Origin: Methanococcoides methylutens MM1
Lineage (GTDB): Archaea > Halobacteriota > Methanosarcinia > Methanosarcinales > Methanosarcinaceae
Reading direction: 5' to 3'
Length of the DNA: 64,000 nt
NCBI RefSeq assembly: GCF_000970325.1
Contig: NZ_CP009518.1
Location: 124,001 to 188,000 of the forward strand
The translations under genes and the position numbers were made by a program. Each line of letters opens with the position of its first letter. The stretch's first letter is position 1. The notes under the pieces were generated by a model. The model made no database searches. It had not been told where the DNA came from and worked only from the letters and a program-made list of their open reading frames with translations. Of the stretch, positions 17,675 to 26,516 are shown piece after piece.

Positions 17675-19240
17675 GTGGAGGCGATAGTCCTGAGCAGTAA
17701 TATTAATGTTGAGGTCAATGGACATCAGATAGCTTTGCCCCCGGGTTCCACTCTGGGGGATTCTATAAATGCATCGCAAGCTCCCTACAGGGAGGGTACC
17801 GCCATAGGTATCCTTAAGAAGGACGAGGGCGGCAAAAGCGGTGCAATTATAGATTATGTTGTGAAGACCTCGAAAGGAGATTTCAGGATAGAACTGGAAG
17901 ATAACTCATCCTCTGCTGCGATATGGGCAGAGCACTTTAATGAATTCGAGGGCATAAAGGTACGATGGGATTCCAGAGATGCAGTTGCATTCGGCCCTTT
18001 TGCAGCGGATATTGTTCCTACTCATTCTTCACTTTCACTGAACAAATATGACGTTGTTCTCGGAGCAGGCGGTCTTGATCCGAACAACACTCACATGATA
18101 ATTGCCCTTGAGGACCATTCATCGGAATATGGTACTCCGGAAGACGGTGTTTTCGGGAAGGTCGTAAGTGGTGTCAGCATCCTGTCCGATCTGGGTAGTG
18201 GTGACAGCATAATCAGCATTGAACCGGTCATGGAATGGGAAGAGACCGGGGAGCACATATGTACCACTGATCTGGATACTGTGGTCGAGGACGGTTTCAG
18301 GATATTCACATATATTGAGGTTGAGATTGATCCCAGAGCACCGGCCGGCGCAGAACATTTCTTTGCTCTGACACGTCATGGGACCTTTGATGTTGAGTTC
18401 GCTTCAAGCTCATTTATTTCTGATCATTCATTGCACGGTGAGATGTGCACATTTGAGAATTTTGATCCCAGGACAAGAGGTTCCGTATGGGTCAGGACCG
18501 TGGGTTATGGTACCGGAAAAATGTTCATTGCCCGCGATGACAGGCCAGCCAGCATAATGCATTCAGTGGTGGGACATGTTTCCCACGGAATTGAGCTCGT
18601 GCAGATGGCAGAGGCTGAGCAGAAACTGATGGTAAAGACATATCCGGAACCACTCTGGCTTTTGGGTCTGTCCTTAAAGGAAGCGGAAGAGAAGCTTTCA
18701 GCTCTTGGTATTGAGCTTGTAAAGAAGGGCTACACCGAAGATGATGCGGTAATTGTTGAGCAGAATCCCGGAAACACTATCGATGTTCTGAGAGAAGGAA
18801 AGGTGGAAGTTACCGGAGTATCGGATTCAAAGCTTGTGAGAATTAAGCTTTATGATGATCTTGCTCCCAAGACGCTTGATTTCTTCAGGCATGCTATCGA
18901 CCTCCAGTTCAAGCCGGTGGGCGCATTGCCGATAATGATGACGTATGAGGATACCTACATCTTCAAGGCAGAGAAAGCTGCTGAAAAATACAAGGAGATC
19001 TTCCCTGAGAACGTTCCTCAGGGCAAGGTTGATGGTGGGGAAATTGGTGTTACCAACCAGGCAGCAAAGAGGCACGGAATGGTGGGTGTGAAACTTAACG
19101 ATGACGACATGTTCGGTCCTACAGGCGAGAAGTTCACAAGTACGAACATCATAGGCAGGATCCTTGAACCTGAAAAGCTCAAAGGCATGAAGGACGGCGA
19201 TGTTATGTATGTTATTGAAGATACGGGAAGTGATCAATGA
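17675..19240 (+). CDS. mmp3: Methanogenesis marker protein 3
   Basis: A 521-residue (from GTG) methanogen-specific protein. It has an N-terminal ubiquitin-like segment (VEVNGHQIALPPGSTLGD), a cyclophilin-like domain in the middle, and a PASTA-like EKLSALGIELVKKG segment near residues 345-360. Mmp3 has been reported as part of the complex that activates methyl-coenzyme M reductase together with McrC, Mmp7, Mmp17 and A2. There is no ATG start: GTG 17675 precedes a GGAGG at 17677-17681 that would better serve a CTG at 17690. The stop overlaps mmp6 in an ATGA. Confidence 0.9.
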   Translation: MEAIVLSSNINVEVNGHQIALPPGSTLGDSINASQAPYREGTAIGILKKDEGGKSGAIIDYVVKTSKGDFRIELEDNSSSAAIWAEHFNEFEGIKVRWDSRDAVAFGPFAADIVPTHSSLSLNKYDVVLGAGGLDPNNTHMIIALEDHSSEYGTPEDGVFGKVVSGVSILSDLGSGDSIISIEPVMEWEETGEHICTTDLDTVVEDGFRIFTYIEVEIDPRAPAGAEHFFALTRHGTFDVEFASSSFISDHSLHGEMCTFENFDPRTRGSVWVRTVGYGTGKMFIARDDRPASIMHSVVGHVSHGIELVQMAEAEQKLMVKTYPEPLWLLGLSLKEAEEKLSALGIELVKKGYTEDDAVIVEQNPGNTIDVLREGKVEVTGVSDSKLVRIKLYDDLAPKTLDFFRHAIDLQFKPVGALPIMMTYEDTYIFKAEKAAEKYKEIFPENVPQGKVDGGEIGVTNQAAKRHGMVGVKLNDDDMFGPTGEKFTSTNIIGRILEPEKLKGMKDGDVMYVIEDTGSDQ

Positions 19241-19671
19241 TGGCAGAAACTGAGGATAACATCACAAAGATAGTTGTAATAAGTTCTGACAGCGTCCTTC
19301 CAATGGATGCAGCCATGAAGGTCTACGAGTCTGAAGATGCCATAACCATCAAGGAGACATGTTTCGGGACAATGGTAAATGGCCCCCGGGATGCCGTGGA
19401 GAGGGTTGTGGAAACCCTGCGATCCATGGACCGCAATCATATCTTTGTTAAGGACAGGGGTTTCAAGCCAGGTGCGGAAGTAAGATGCCGTGCAGGAAGA
19501 GGTGGCGGTCCCAGACCGGGTTTCCATTTCCTCAGGGAAGAAGTGAGCATGCTCCCTATGATCGGCAAAGCGCTGGATGATTATGATGCAGGAGTTCCTC
19601 TTGAAGAGAAGGAAGCTCCCGGAAAACTGGATGTATCGAAGTTGAAGAAGATCATTAATTCTGAATTATGA
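19237..19671 (+). CDS. mmp6: Methanogenesis marker protein 6
   Basis: A 144-residue protein found almost only in methanogens. No enzyme motif is visible. It has a ferredoxin-like alternation of strands and helices and a conspicuous CRAGRGGGPRPGFHFLRE segment near residues 86-103. Its ATG overlaps the mmp3 stop (ATGA), consistent with translational coupling. By context it belongs to methyl-coenzyme M reductase maturation or activation; its own biochemical role is not known. Confidence 0.88.
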   Translation: MMAETEDNITKIVVISSDSVLPMDAAMKVYESEDAITIKETCFGTMVNGPRDAVERVVETLRSMDRNHIFVKDRGFKPGAEVRCRAGRGGGPRPGFHFLREEVSMLPMIGKALDDYDAGVPLEEKEAPGKLDVSKLKKIINSEL

Positions 19672-19680
19672 GGTGTTATT

Positions 19681-20136
19681 TTGGCAAAAGTTATCATTTA
19701 TCCTACAAACAGCCTTATCCTTTCCGACATGGTCGAGAGATTCGGGCATGAGCCTCTTGCTATGATGGAGAAGATACGTGAGAAGATTACTACAGTGGGT
19801 GTGGACTCTCCTCCATTGAACATCACTCCGGAGGGACCAAAACACGGTCTTAAATATGCGGCCGTAGAGGTTCCGGCAGGTGTCAGGGGAAGGATGTCGA
19901 TCATTGGGCCGCTTATCGATCTGGCGGAAGCTGCTATCATTGTCGGCGACGCTTCCATAAGTTTTGGCTGTATGGGATGTGCCCGTACAAATGAGCTTAC
20001 AAAGTTCCTCATAAGGGAGAAGGATATTCCTGTACTTGAGATACAGTACCCTCATACTGAAGAAGAAGGCAAGTCCTTTGTCTACAACATTGCAGAGTTC
20101 CTAAAAGCCCTTCCAGAAGGCGGTGATGAAGAATGA
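19681..20136 (+). CDS. mmp5: Methanogenesis marker protein 5
   Basis: A 151-residue protein of the marker-5 family, opening [22 protein letters not shown] and containing a conserved FGCMGCART segment near residues 98-106, whose cysteines could bind metal or form a disulfide. Function is unknown outside the genetic link to methanogenesis. The start is TTG 19681, supported by GAGGTG 7 nt upstream. The stop overlaps mmp15 in an ATGA. Confidence 0.88.
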   Translation: MAKVIIYPTNSLILSDMVERFGHEPLAMMEKIREKITTVGVDSPPLNITPEGPKHGLKYAAVEVPAGVRGRMSIIGPLIDLAEAAIIVGDASISFGCMGCARTNELTKFLIREKDIPVLEIQYPHTEEEGKSFVYNIAEFLKALPEGGDEE

Positions 20137-21377
20137 GCGATAAAAAGGACAAGGTGCAGATAGCACTTGTTTCCTGTGGAAGTGAGTATGCCGGTGTCCA
20201 GAAAGAGCTGGAAAATGCTGCAAGCTCCCTTAACGCAGAGCTGGTCTATCCCGAGATGGAAGTCTCTTCACTTGATACAATTGGAATGGAGTTCGGACTG
20301 GAAGTTGCAAGTCCTGACCTTAAGCTCATGATGGCAAGGGCAAAGGCAGTAGTAGAAGGCGTTGCAAAGGTCGATGGTGTGTTCGTAACATCATGCTTCC
20401 GCTGTGCAGAGGCAGCTATTGTCAGGAACGAGGTTCGAAGGTATATCTTCGAGAACTCAGGTCTCCCTGTTATCAGTTATTCATTTACCGAGCGTACAAC
20501 AGCAGCTACACTGCTGACACGTCTTGAAGCTCTTACCACCATTGCAAGAAGCAAACACCTCCTTGCAAGGGAACATCAGGTGGGCATCACTGCCGGTATT
20601 GATTCCGGTTCTACAACTACAAAAGCAGTTGTCATGAAGGACGACGAGATCATCGGTGAGGGCTGGGTCCCAACCATCAAGGTTCTCGAAAGTGCAGATG
20701 AGGCCCTGAACCAGGCACTGGAACAGGCAGGTATGAAGAGGGAGGACCTCCAGGCCATAGGTACCACAGGATACGGACGTTTCCTGATAGGTGAGCACTT
20801 CAATGCTGACCTTATGCAGGAAGAGATAACTGTGAACTCAAAAGGTGCGGTCTATCTTGCAGACAGGCAGCAGGGCAGTGCAACAGTCATCGATATCGGT
20901 GGAATGGACAATAAGGCAATCTCAGTACAGGACGGTATTCCCGGAATGTTCACAATGGGTGGTATCTGTGCCGGTGCTTCGGGTCGTTTCCTTGAGATGA
21001 CCTCCAAGCGTCTTGGCGTTGATATCACGGAACTCGGTGACCTTGCTGTAAAAGGTATGGGAAAGAATGTGGAAATGAACAGCTACTGTATCGTTTTCGG
21101 TATTCAGTCCCTTGTAAACTCCCTTGCCAAAGGTTCGATCCCTGAGGATGTGGCAGCTGCGGCCTGTCACAGTGTTGTGGAGCAGATCTTCGAGCAGCAG
21201 CTTCAGGAAGTAGAGGTAAAGGAGCCTCTGATACTTGTGGGTGGTTCATCACTCATTGCCGGTGTTCCAAAGGCACTTGGTGAGCTTTTGAAGATCGATG
21301 TTCTTGTGCCTCCACATTCACAGCTCATTGGTGCTGTGGGTGCAGCACTTCTGGCATCCGGTTACGTTAAGGGGTGA
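20133..21377 (+). CDS. mmp15: Methanogenesis marker protein 15 (BadF/HgdC-type ATPase)
   Basis: A 414-residue protein. Residues 1-145 are a marker-specific N-terminal domain with conserved cysteines (VTSCFRC near 86-91). The rest is an ASKHA-fold ATPase like the activators of 2-hydroxyacyl-CoA dehydratase and benzoyl-CoA reductase: [11 protein letters not shown] (154-164) is the phosphate loop, and [13 protein letters not shown] carries the cysteine that binds the interface [4Fe-4S] cluster in relatives. By analogy it could drive ATP-dependent electron transfer. Together with A2 this gives the operon two kinds of ATPase. Confidence 0.9.
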   Translation: MSDKKDKVQIALVSCGSEYAGVQKELENAASSLNAELVYPEMEVSSLDTIGMEFGLEVASPDLKLMMARAKAVVEGVAKVDGVFVTSCFRCAEAAIVRNEVRRYIFENSGLPVISYSFTERTTAATLLTRLEALTTIARSKHLLAREHQVGITAGIDSGSTTTKAVVMKDDEIIGEGWVPTIKVLESADEALNQALEQAGMKREDLQAIGTTGYGRFLIGEHFNADLMQEEITVNSKGAVYLADRQQGSATVIDIGGMDNKAISVQDGIPGMFTMGGICAGASGRFLEMTSKRLGVDITELGDLAVKGMGKNVEMNSYCIVFGIQSLVNSLAKGSIPEDVAAAACHSVVEQIFEQQLQEVEVKEPLILVGGSSLIAGVPKALGELLKIDVLVPPHSQLIGAVGAALLASGYVKG

Positions 21378-21382
21378 TCTAC

Positions 21383-21976
21383 ATGGAACCCCTTGAGACA
21401 TTTATTGTAGAGACCACAGAACCTTCCGAGGCAAAGGCATACGAAAGCATACTGAAGGATATTATCTCTGAGCTTGCTTTTGTAAGGACCATCGGAAGGA
21501 TAAAAGTGAGGATAAGGCCGGAGGAGTCATTGTTCATGATGGCCATGGTCCTTCGTAGCGGCCTGCCCCCTATAAAGGCAAAGGAGATCTCTGAAACCGA
21601 GCTTGACAGGCCGGGATCGAAGGTCCTGATAACCGTCACTGATGAGAAGACCATCCCACAGTTCCTGGAAAAACTATGGGAACAGTTTGGCAGGCATAAT
21701 GTCATACAGCCCCAGAGGAACCTCATCGAGGTGATCTCTGATGACCTGGAGGCAGCCGAAGATTCCATTGGCGATATTGTTGTTGATGATCCGGAAAAAT
21801 CCCTTCGTGAAAGGCTTGCAGATATGGCAATACGCTCCACTCCTGAGGGTTTTAGGATACGTTATCACTCTCTTGATAATGGCAGGTTCATATTTGTGGC
21901 ATCCGAGGATACAATGCAACAGGAATGGATAGATGAGGCCGGCGTAATGCTTGAAGACCTGACAGGAGATGAGTAA
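21383..21976 (+). CDS. mmp17: Methanogenesis marker protein 17
   Basis: A 197-residue methanogen-specific protein without recognisable catalytic motifs. Mmp17 has been reported in the methyl-coenzyme M reductase activation complex. The start is ATG 21383, preceded by GGGGTGATC with good spacing; a GTG at 21374 overlaps the mmp15 stop and is less likely. Mixed alpha/beta character. Its stop codon is followed directly by the mmp7 ATG. Confidence 0.88.
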   Translation: MEPLETFIVETTEPSEAKAYESILKDIISELAFVRTIGRIKVRIRPEESLFMMAMVLRSGLPPIKAKEISETELDRPGSKVLITVTDEKTIPQFLEKLWEQFGRHNVIQPQRNLIEVISDDLEAAEDSIGDIVVDDPEKSLRERLADMAIRSTPEGFRIRYHSLDNGRFIFVASEDTMQQEWIDEAGVMLEDLTGDE

Positions 21977-22912
21977 ATGGCAGCAGTACTTGAACCATAT
22001 ATCTATGAAGGCGGTATTCACAAACACAGCCTTATCCTTGAACTGCTGGAAGACCTTGGTGGTTATCTTGTCCAGAAGACACCTGCTTCCACAGAAGTTA
22101 CTCTTGTCATGCTTATTCCAAAGAAGGATGTTCAGCTTGTGGAGGACCTCTGCAAGAAACTGCTTGGAAAACTGACTCCTGCACCCCTGACCGGCACGGA
22201 GATCGCAGTGGTATCCCCGACACTTGCTTCGCATCACCTTCCGCATTCAGCATGCGATGTTGCGGAGTACCTGCGTCGCGGAGGTGCCAATACCAACATG
22301 ATCGGTCTCGCAAGAGGAATGGGTAGAAGAGTAGCCCTTTCAGCTGATTACGAAAGAAAGCTCATCAACGAGCATGATGTTGCTGTTTTCTCTTTCGGCA
22401 CCTTCAAGGACTGTATTATCAACAAGAAACCCAAGCTCTTTGAGGGAATCGAGATTCCTATAATCGTTAGTGGTGGGCCGGATCTTAAGACAGAGGACGT
22501 TCCCGGTGCTGACATGTATGTGGGCGGAATCGGTAGGGTTGCCCACAGGATGAGAAAAGGGCCTGAGCTTGATGCAATGGACGTTCTCAATGAGAAGGTC
22601 GGTGAGATCATAAATTTGAAAAGGGAGAGTATATCAAAGGACCCGCTGGTCGTGCTTCCTGCAAGGCTGATGAAAGAGGTACAGGAACAGGTTCCTGACA
22701 TTCACAATGTCCTGACCCCTGCCCCTATAACACTTCAGCTTGATGGAATGAGGGTAAAGCTTCCTTTTGATGAATATCATGAAGCGATAGGTAACATTGA
22801 GTTTGACGAAGGCTTCAGGCTTTCGGATGTTGCGAACATCATGCCTTCAAAGATGAAGGACTATGTTCTGATCAAGATCAAACGCAGATCAGAGGTAGGT
22901 TCTGCAATTTAA
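21977..22912 (+). CDS. mmp7: Methanogenesis marker protein 7
   Basis: A 311-residue protein of the marker-7 family, last of the cluster and directly abutting mmp17. The ribosome site GGAGATGA lies at the mmp17 end. The central region (about 70-190) alternates strands and helices (TEIAVVSPTLASHHLPHSACDVAEYL; PIIVSGGPDLK), suggesting a Rossmann-like domain. Cys93 is the most evident cysteine. Mmp7 has been reported as a member of the methyl-coenzyme M reductase activation complex with McrC, Mmp3 and Mmp17; mcrC itself is not in this window. Confidence 0.88.
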   Translation: MAAVLEPYIYEGGIHKHSLILELLEDLGGYLVQKTPASTEVTLVMLIPKKDVQLVEDLCKKLLGKLTPAPLTGTEIAVVSPTLASHHLPHSACDVAEYLRRGGANTNMIGLARGMGRRVALSADYERKLINEHDVAVFSFGTFKDCIINKKPKLFEGIEIPIIVSGGPDLKTEDVPGADMYVGGIGRVAHRMRKGPELDAMDVLNEKVGEIINLKRESISKDPLVVLPARLMKEVQEQVPDIHNVLTPAPITLQLDGMRVKLPFDEYHEAIGNIEFDEGFRLSDVANIMPSKMKDYVLIKIKRRSEVGSAI

Positions 22913-22939
22913 TTATTTAGTATATTTGTGAGGGTCATT

Positions 22940-23416
22940 ATGGATTTTGAAAAGATCAGGGAGATCGTGGAAAAGGAGCCGGATGAGGCGGTTGAGGATG
23001 TACTGGAAGGTGTAAAGGAAAGGTATGGTGAGATTCCATATATCCTGAACTTCATGAAGGACATGCCAGACCTTTTGATCCCAAAGGTGATGTATGACAA
23101 TTCCATCATGAGGGAATTCGAAAGGCTGGACCCGAAGACCATCGAACTGATATGTATTGGCGTCTCCTCGGCAATTCGCTGCGACCACTGCATGAAGATG
23201 CACATCCGGGTTGCACACAGGCTGGGCCTTACAAAGGAAGAGATCTTCGATGCCGTCCTGATCGGCGGTGCAATGTCCAATGCGTCTGTCCTTGCAGAAG
23301 GCACCAGGGCCCTTGACCTTGAGTTCAATGGCACGAAACCTGACTGTGATGAGGATTGTGATGTCTGTAATATTACTAATAATGGCAATGGATGTAAGGT
23401 CAAAAATGAAGACTGA
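22940..23416 (+). CDS. Carboxymuconolactone decarboxylase/AhpD-like protein
   Basis: A 158-residue all-alpha protein of the AhpD/CMD superfamily. The redox motif CDHCMKMH (about 76-83) has the CxxC and following His arrangement of AhpD-type peroxidase partners, so a thiol-redox or peroxide-defence role is more likely than decarboxylation. The C-terminus adds a cysteine-rich tail (CDEDCDVCN...CK) that may bind metal. ATG 22940 is chosen because GAGGGT precedes it; GTG 22928 is the alternative. It follows mmp7 on the same strand, which makes cotranscription possible. Confidence 0.84.
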   Translation: MDFEKIREIVEKEPDEAVEDVLEGVKERYGEIPYILNFMKDMPDLLIPKVMYDNSIMREFERLDPKTIELICIGVSSAIRCDHCMKMHIRVAHRLGLTKEEIFDAVLIGGAMSNASVLAEGTRALDLEFNGTKPDCDEDCDVCNITNNGNGCKVKNED

Positions 23417-23536
23417 TCGCCACTGACGCTTCAAAAACAAAAAAAGAAGTATCAATAATGAGTGATACCCGGTTCTGGTATTGGGATCACTTTTCGTTAT
23501 TTTTCTGATCCATTTCTGGTTTTTATTGTTTCCTTT

Positions 23537-24436
23537 TTATCCAAGGATAGGTGTTCCTGAAAGGAGAGCTCCAGCAATGTATCCGAGGATAACTCCTCCA
23601 TTGAGGAATGGGAGTCCTGCCTGTGGCTTTCCTTTCATGACGAAGATGGTCAGTGCAAAGAATCCAACAAGGGTTCCTATCATTGCACCAAGTGCAGGAT
23701 ATGAGATGAAACCGCTGTGTTCTATGAACACGTTTGCAGATACGACAAGTACGGTGGGCATGACTGCATCCCCGAGTCCCATGAAGAACGCATCCCTTTC
23801 TCCTTCTGCTTTGAGAGTATCCTTAATGAAAGAATAGTTCAGCTTCTTGGGGATGACGAACAGTATGGGGAGTTTCAGGTCCATGACACCTTCTGCAAGA
23901 TCGATCATGTGTTTTGTCTTGTAGACGGAGATAGCATCGTATATTGCCAGCAGGGACAGAAGCACTATGGCAGGGATTATTCCGAAGGATATTCCGAAGA
24001 TCGAGCTTGCTGCTGCTGCGACTATAATTCCGGTAATGTCGATGACATACCACTCAGGGTACTTATAAAGCAGTGCCGTCAGACCTATGGAAAGTGGAAT
24101 TGCTATTATGTTGCTCATCATTTCATTGAAACCAAGGATGAAGAACAGTGGATAGAATCCATAATAGACCGTTGCTGCCACCGCAAGGAGTATGGTAAGT
24201 TGTATCACCCATTTCATGTTCCTTTTAATGGCCATAAGCAGCAGGAACGTGAATACGAGGATGAATCCGATATAATAGAGGGAGTTTGCCGTGGATTCCG
24301 GGTTCTCCACAGCACGCATTCCAAGGTCTTCCATAGGAGATGCCATAAGAAGTGCTATGGACTGTATCACCAGTATCAATCCGGCCATTACGAACATTGG
24401 TACGTAATCCCTGAATGTGTCTTTTTCAGAACTCAC
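23537..24436 (-). CDS. Presenilin-like intramembrane aspartyl protease (PSH family)
   Basis: A 299-residue protein with about nine predicted membrane helices. The catalytic pair is visible as YD (Tyr166-Asp167) and GLGD (220-223). A GLP motif near 274-276 stands in for the PAL motif before the last helix. This is the archaeal presenilin/signal-peptide-peptidase homologue, which cuts peptides within the membrane. Length and topology fit characterised archaeal PSH enzymes. The physiological substrate is unknown. It is a single gene, divergent from a small membrane protein. Confidence 0.88.
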   Translation of the reverse strand: MSSEKDTFRDYVPMFVMAGLILVIQSIALLMASPMEDLGMRAVENPESTANSLYYIGFILVFTFLLLMAIKRNMKWVIQLTILLAVAATVYYGFYPLFFILGFNEMMSNIIAIPLSIGLTALLYKYPEWYVIDITGIIVAAAASSIFGISFGIIPAIVLLSLLAIYDAISVYKTKHMIDLAEGVMDLKLPILFVIPKKLNYSFIKDTLKAEGERDAFFMGLGDAVMPTVLVVSANVFIEHSGFISYPALGAMIGTLVGFFALTIFVMKGKPQAGLPFLNGGVILGYIAGALLSGTPILG

Positions 24437-24526
24437 AATAAGTGCTCCCTTTGTATCAAAACTTCTCCGGAAATCTAAATATCTGCACAGTATTTAATAG
24501 TATGTAAGAGTTATAATAAGTATCAT

Positions 24527-24542
24527 CAGCAATATATTGCTG
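24527..24542. promoter_or_regulatory. 16-bp perfect palindrome in a divergent promoter region
   Basis: CAGCAATATATTGCTG is its own reverse complement. With the TATA-like TTATAATAAG near 24511-24520 as promoter of the rightward gene, the palindrome covers the expected transcript start, a usual repressor position. Confidence 0.45.
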
Positions 24543-24568
24543 TAAGTATTAGTAAATGAGGTAAAATG

Positions 24569-24892
24569 ATGGATACCCGGGACATTGTATTTTCACTCGT
24601 TATGATCGTATCGTCCTTTGTTCTTACCTATGAGTGGTTGGGTAGGTTCAAGTATAGTCCGGCAAACTCCCTGATCATATTGTCTGCTATTGTACTGGTG
24701 GGTGCACTGGCTGCTATGATCCTTTCTGTGGACATCAGGCTCCGCAAGATCGAAAAGGCACTGGATGAGAAAGAACGTTCTCTTCGCATAAACGTGCAGA
24801 GCATTGAAAGTTCAATGGACAAGAAGATGAACGAAGTAATTTCAGTAGTAGATGAGGCAATGGATACCGTGAACAGGAGAACATATCGGTAA
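24569..24892 (+). CDS. Small membrane protein with C-terminal coiled coil
   Basis: A 107-residue protein that I do not recognise. Two hydrophobic helices (about 6-24 and 34-54) are followed by a charged, heptad-like helical region (about 57-100: IEKALDEKERSLRINVQSIE). The arrangement suggests a membrane-tethered coiled coil. GAGGT lies 3 nt before ATG 24566 and 6 nt before ATG 24569, so the second is preferred. A perfect palindrome in its promoter suggests specific regulation. Confidence 0.65.
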   Translation: MDTRDIVFSLVMIVSSFVLTYEWLGRFKYSPANSLIILSAIVLVGALAAMILSVDIRLRKIEKALDEKERSLRINVQSIESSMDKKMNEVISVVDEAMDTVNRRTYR

Positions 24893-25125
24893 TCCCCTGC
24901 TTTTCTATTATTCTCTTTCCTGCCTTCCTTTTTCTATCTATGTTCCTGTTCTCTCCTTTAGGTATTCTCATCCGAATTTCAGCCTGACCAGAAATCGTAT
25001 CAACCGGGTTTAAAATCGACAGATGCCGTAAAGCATATTAATGTGGTCGTATTATGTTGTCTTTATCAGGTTGAAAGACTTTCATATTATATTCATGAAC
25101 TGTTACTTTACAGGGGATTGCGTAC

Positions 25126-25440
25126 ATGCGCATTAATTTAGAACCGATTGGTATAATCAAGAAAGCTGGGAAATATTCAGAGGTCTTAATATACTCTGAA
25201 TTTGAGCAGGTTGTCAAGAATCTTGTATCTAAGGTTGGTAAAGGTCCTGTTTGTGGTCAGGAGCTACTCATTGTACATAAGAACGGTAATGGTGACGATG
25301 TGCATCAGGTGGAAATTACCAAAACAACAGTTCTCGACCGTGTCGGGAATATCCTTAAGGTTGGCAAGATCAACGCACATGATGATTCTGTAATAGACGT
25401 GCGGATCAATGTCAACGAAGATTTTTCAGGAAACAACTGA
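25126..25440 (+). CDS. Short TrmO (tsaA)-like domain protein
   Basis: A 104-residue protein. The N-terminus (LEPIGIIKKAGKYSEVLIYSEF) and C-terminus (VGNILKVGKINAHDDSVIDVRI) resemble the first and last strands of the TrmO/UPF0066 beta-barrel, which methylates threonylcarbamoyladenosine 37 of tRNA. The central portion that carries the SAM site and tRNA contacts in full-length TrmO (usually about 140 residues or more) appears shortened and replaced. It may be a degenerate or repurposed TrmO. This relationship was read by eye from motif order and is uncertain. Confidence 0.6.
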   Translation: MRINLEPIGIIKKAGKYSEVLIYSEFEQVVKNLVSKVGKGPVCGQELLIVHKNGNGDDVHQVEITKTTVLDRVGNILKVGKINAHDDSVIDVRINVNEDFSGNN

Positions 25441-25463
25441 TCTCTTTTTAATTCCAGGTTAAC

Positions 25464-26480
25464 ATGGGCACAGATATTGGTGATCTTCTTCAGAAACATA
25501 CTGTTGAGATAGCTGAGCTTTCAAACAAGGTCGTTGCTATCGATGCCTACAATACTCTTTACCAGTTCCTGAGCATAATCAGGCAACGTGACGGCACTCC
25601 TTTGAAGGACTCGAGCGGGCAGGTAACGTCCCACCTTTCAGGAATCCTCTATCGTTTCACAAATCTCATCGAAAGCGGTGTCAAACCGGTTTTCGTTTTT
25701 GATGGTAAACCTCCCGAGTTCAAATCGGGAACACTTGAGAAGCGGCATGAGGTCCGTGAGAATGCCAGTGCAAAATGGGAAGATGCAAAGGTACAGGGCC
25801 TTGAGGAAGAGGCATACAAGTATGCACAGGCCTCGTCAAAGGTGACGAAAGAGATCATCGAGGACTCGATCAGGCTCATTGAACTGATGGGTATCCCTTA
25901 TGTGAGAGCTCCTTCTGAAGGAGAGGCACAGGCTGCTTATATGGTGCGTAAAGGGGATGCGGATTTCATCGGCTCCCAGGACTACGATTCACTGCTATTC
26001 GGTGCACCTTCTGTTATAAGGAACCTTACGATAACCGGCAAGAGAAAACTTCCTCGCAAGAACATCTATGTGGACGTTAAGCCGGAGATGATCTCCCTTG
26101 AGGAGAGCCTTGAAGAGCTTGGTGTTACACGTTCACAGCTTATTGATATTGCAATGTGCATCGGCACCGATTACAACCCCGGCCTTGAGAACATCGGCCC
26201 GAAAAGGGCTCTCAAGCTTGTGAAGGAACATGGCAACATCGAGACCGTCCTGTCTGAGACCGACAAGGAGATCGAAGAGCTTGATGCTAAAAAGGAGTTC
26301 TTCCTGAACCCGCCGGTGACCGACGATTATGACTTAAAATGGATAAAACCGGACCGTGCCGGAGTTGTTGCTTTCCTTTGCAAAGGCCACGATTTCTCAG
26401 AGGACAGGGTCAATAAGGCACTCGACCGCCTTGAAGCTAACATGGGCGGCGGACAAAGTACGCTTGACCAGTGGTTCTGA
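25464..26480 (+). CDS. fen: Flap endonuclease 1
   Basis: A 338-residue structure-specific nuclease for Okazaki fragment and repair flaps. It shows the N block ([14 protein letters not shown], about 23-36), [11 protein letters not shown], the acidic EGEAQAAY stretch and QDYDSLLFG for metal binding, and the helix-hairpin-helix at [18 protein letters not shown]. The C-terminus QSTLDQWF is a PIP box that binds the PCNA clamp. Full length with no missing catalytic residue. It lies 23 nt downstream of the TrmO-like gene, probably in one transcript. Confidence 0.96.
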   Translation: MGTDIGDLLQKHTVEIAELSNKVVAIDAYNTLYQFLSIIRQRDGTPLKDSSGQVTSHLSGILYRFTNLIESGVKPVFVFDGKPPEFKSGTLEKRHEVRENASAKWEDAKVQGLEEEAYKYAQASSKVTKEIIEDSIRLIELMGIPYVRAPSEGEAQAAYMVRKGDADFIGSQDYDSLLFGAPSVIRNLTITGKRKLPRKNIYVDVKPEMISLEESLEELGVTRSQLIDIAMCIGTDYNPGLENIGPKRALKLVKEHGNIETVLSETDKEIEELDAKKEFFLNPPVTDDYDLKWIKPDRAGVVAFLCKGHDFSEDRVNKALDRLEANMGGGQSTLDQWF

Positions 26481-26516
26481 TATAAGAATGGCAGTTTCCT
26501 GCCGGGTTTAAGATCT

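Noticed and set aside
23717-24478. 253-codon open frame on the plus strand
   Set aside because: Antisense shadow of the presenilin-like protease gene; composition is Cys/His/Tyr-rich and not protein-like.
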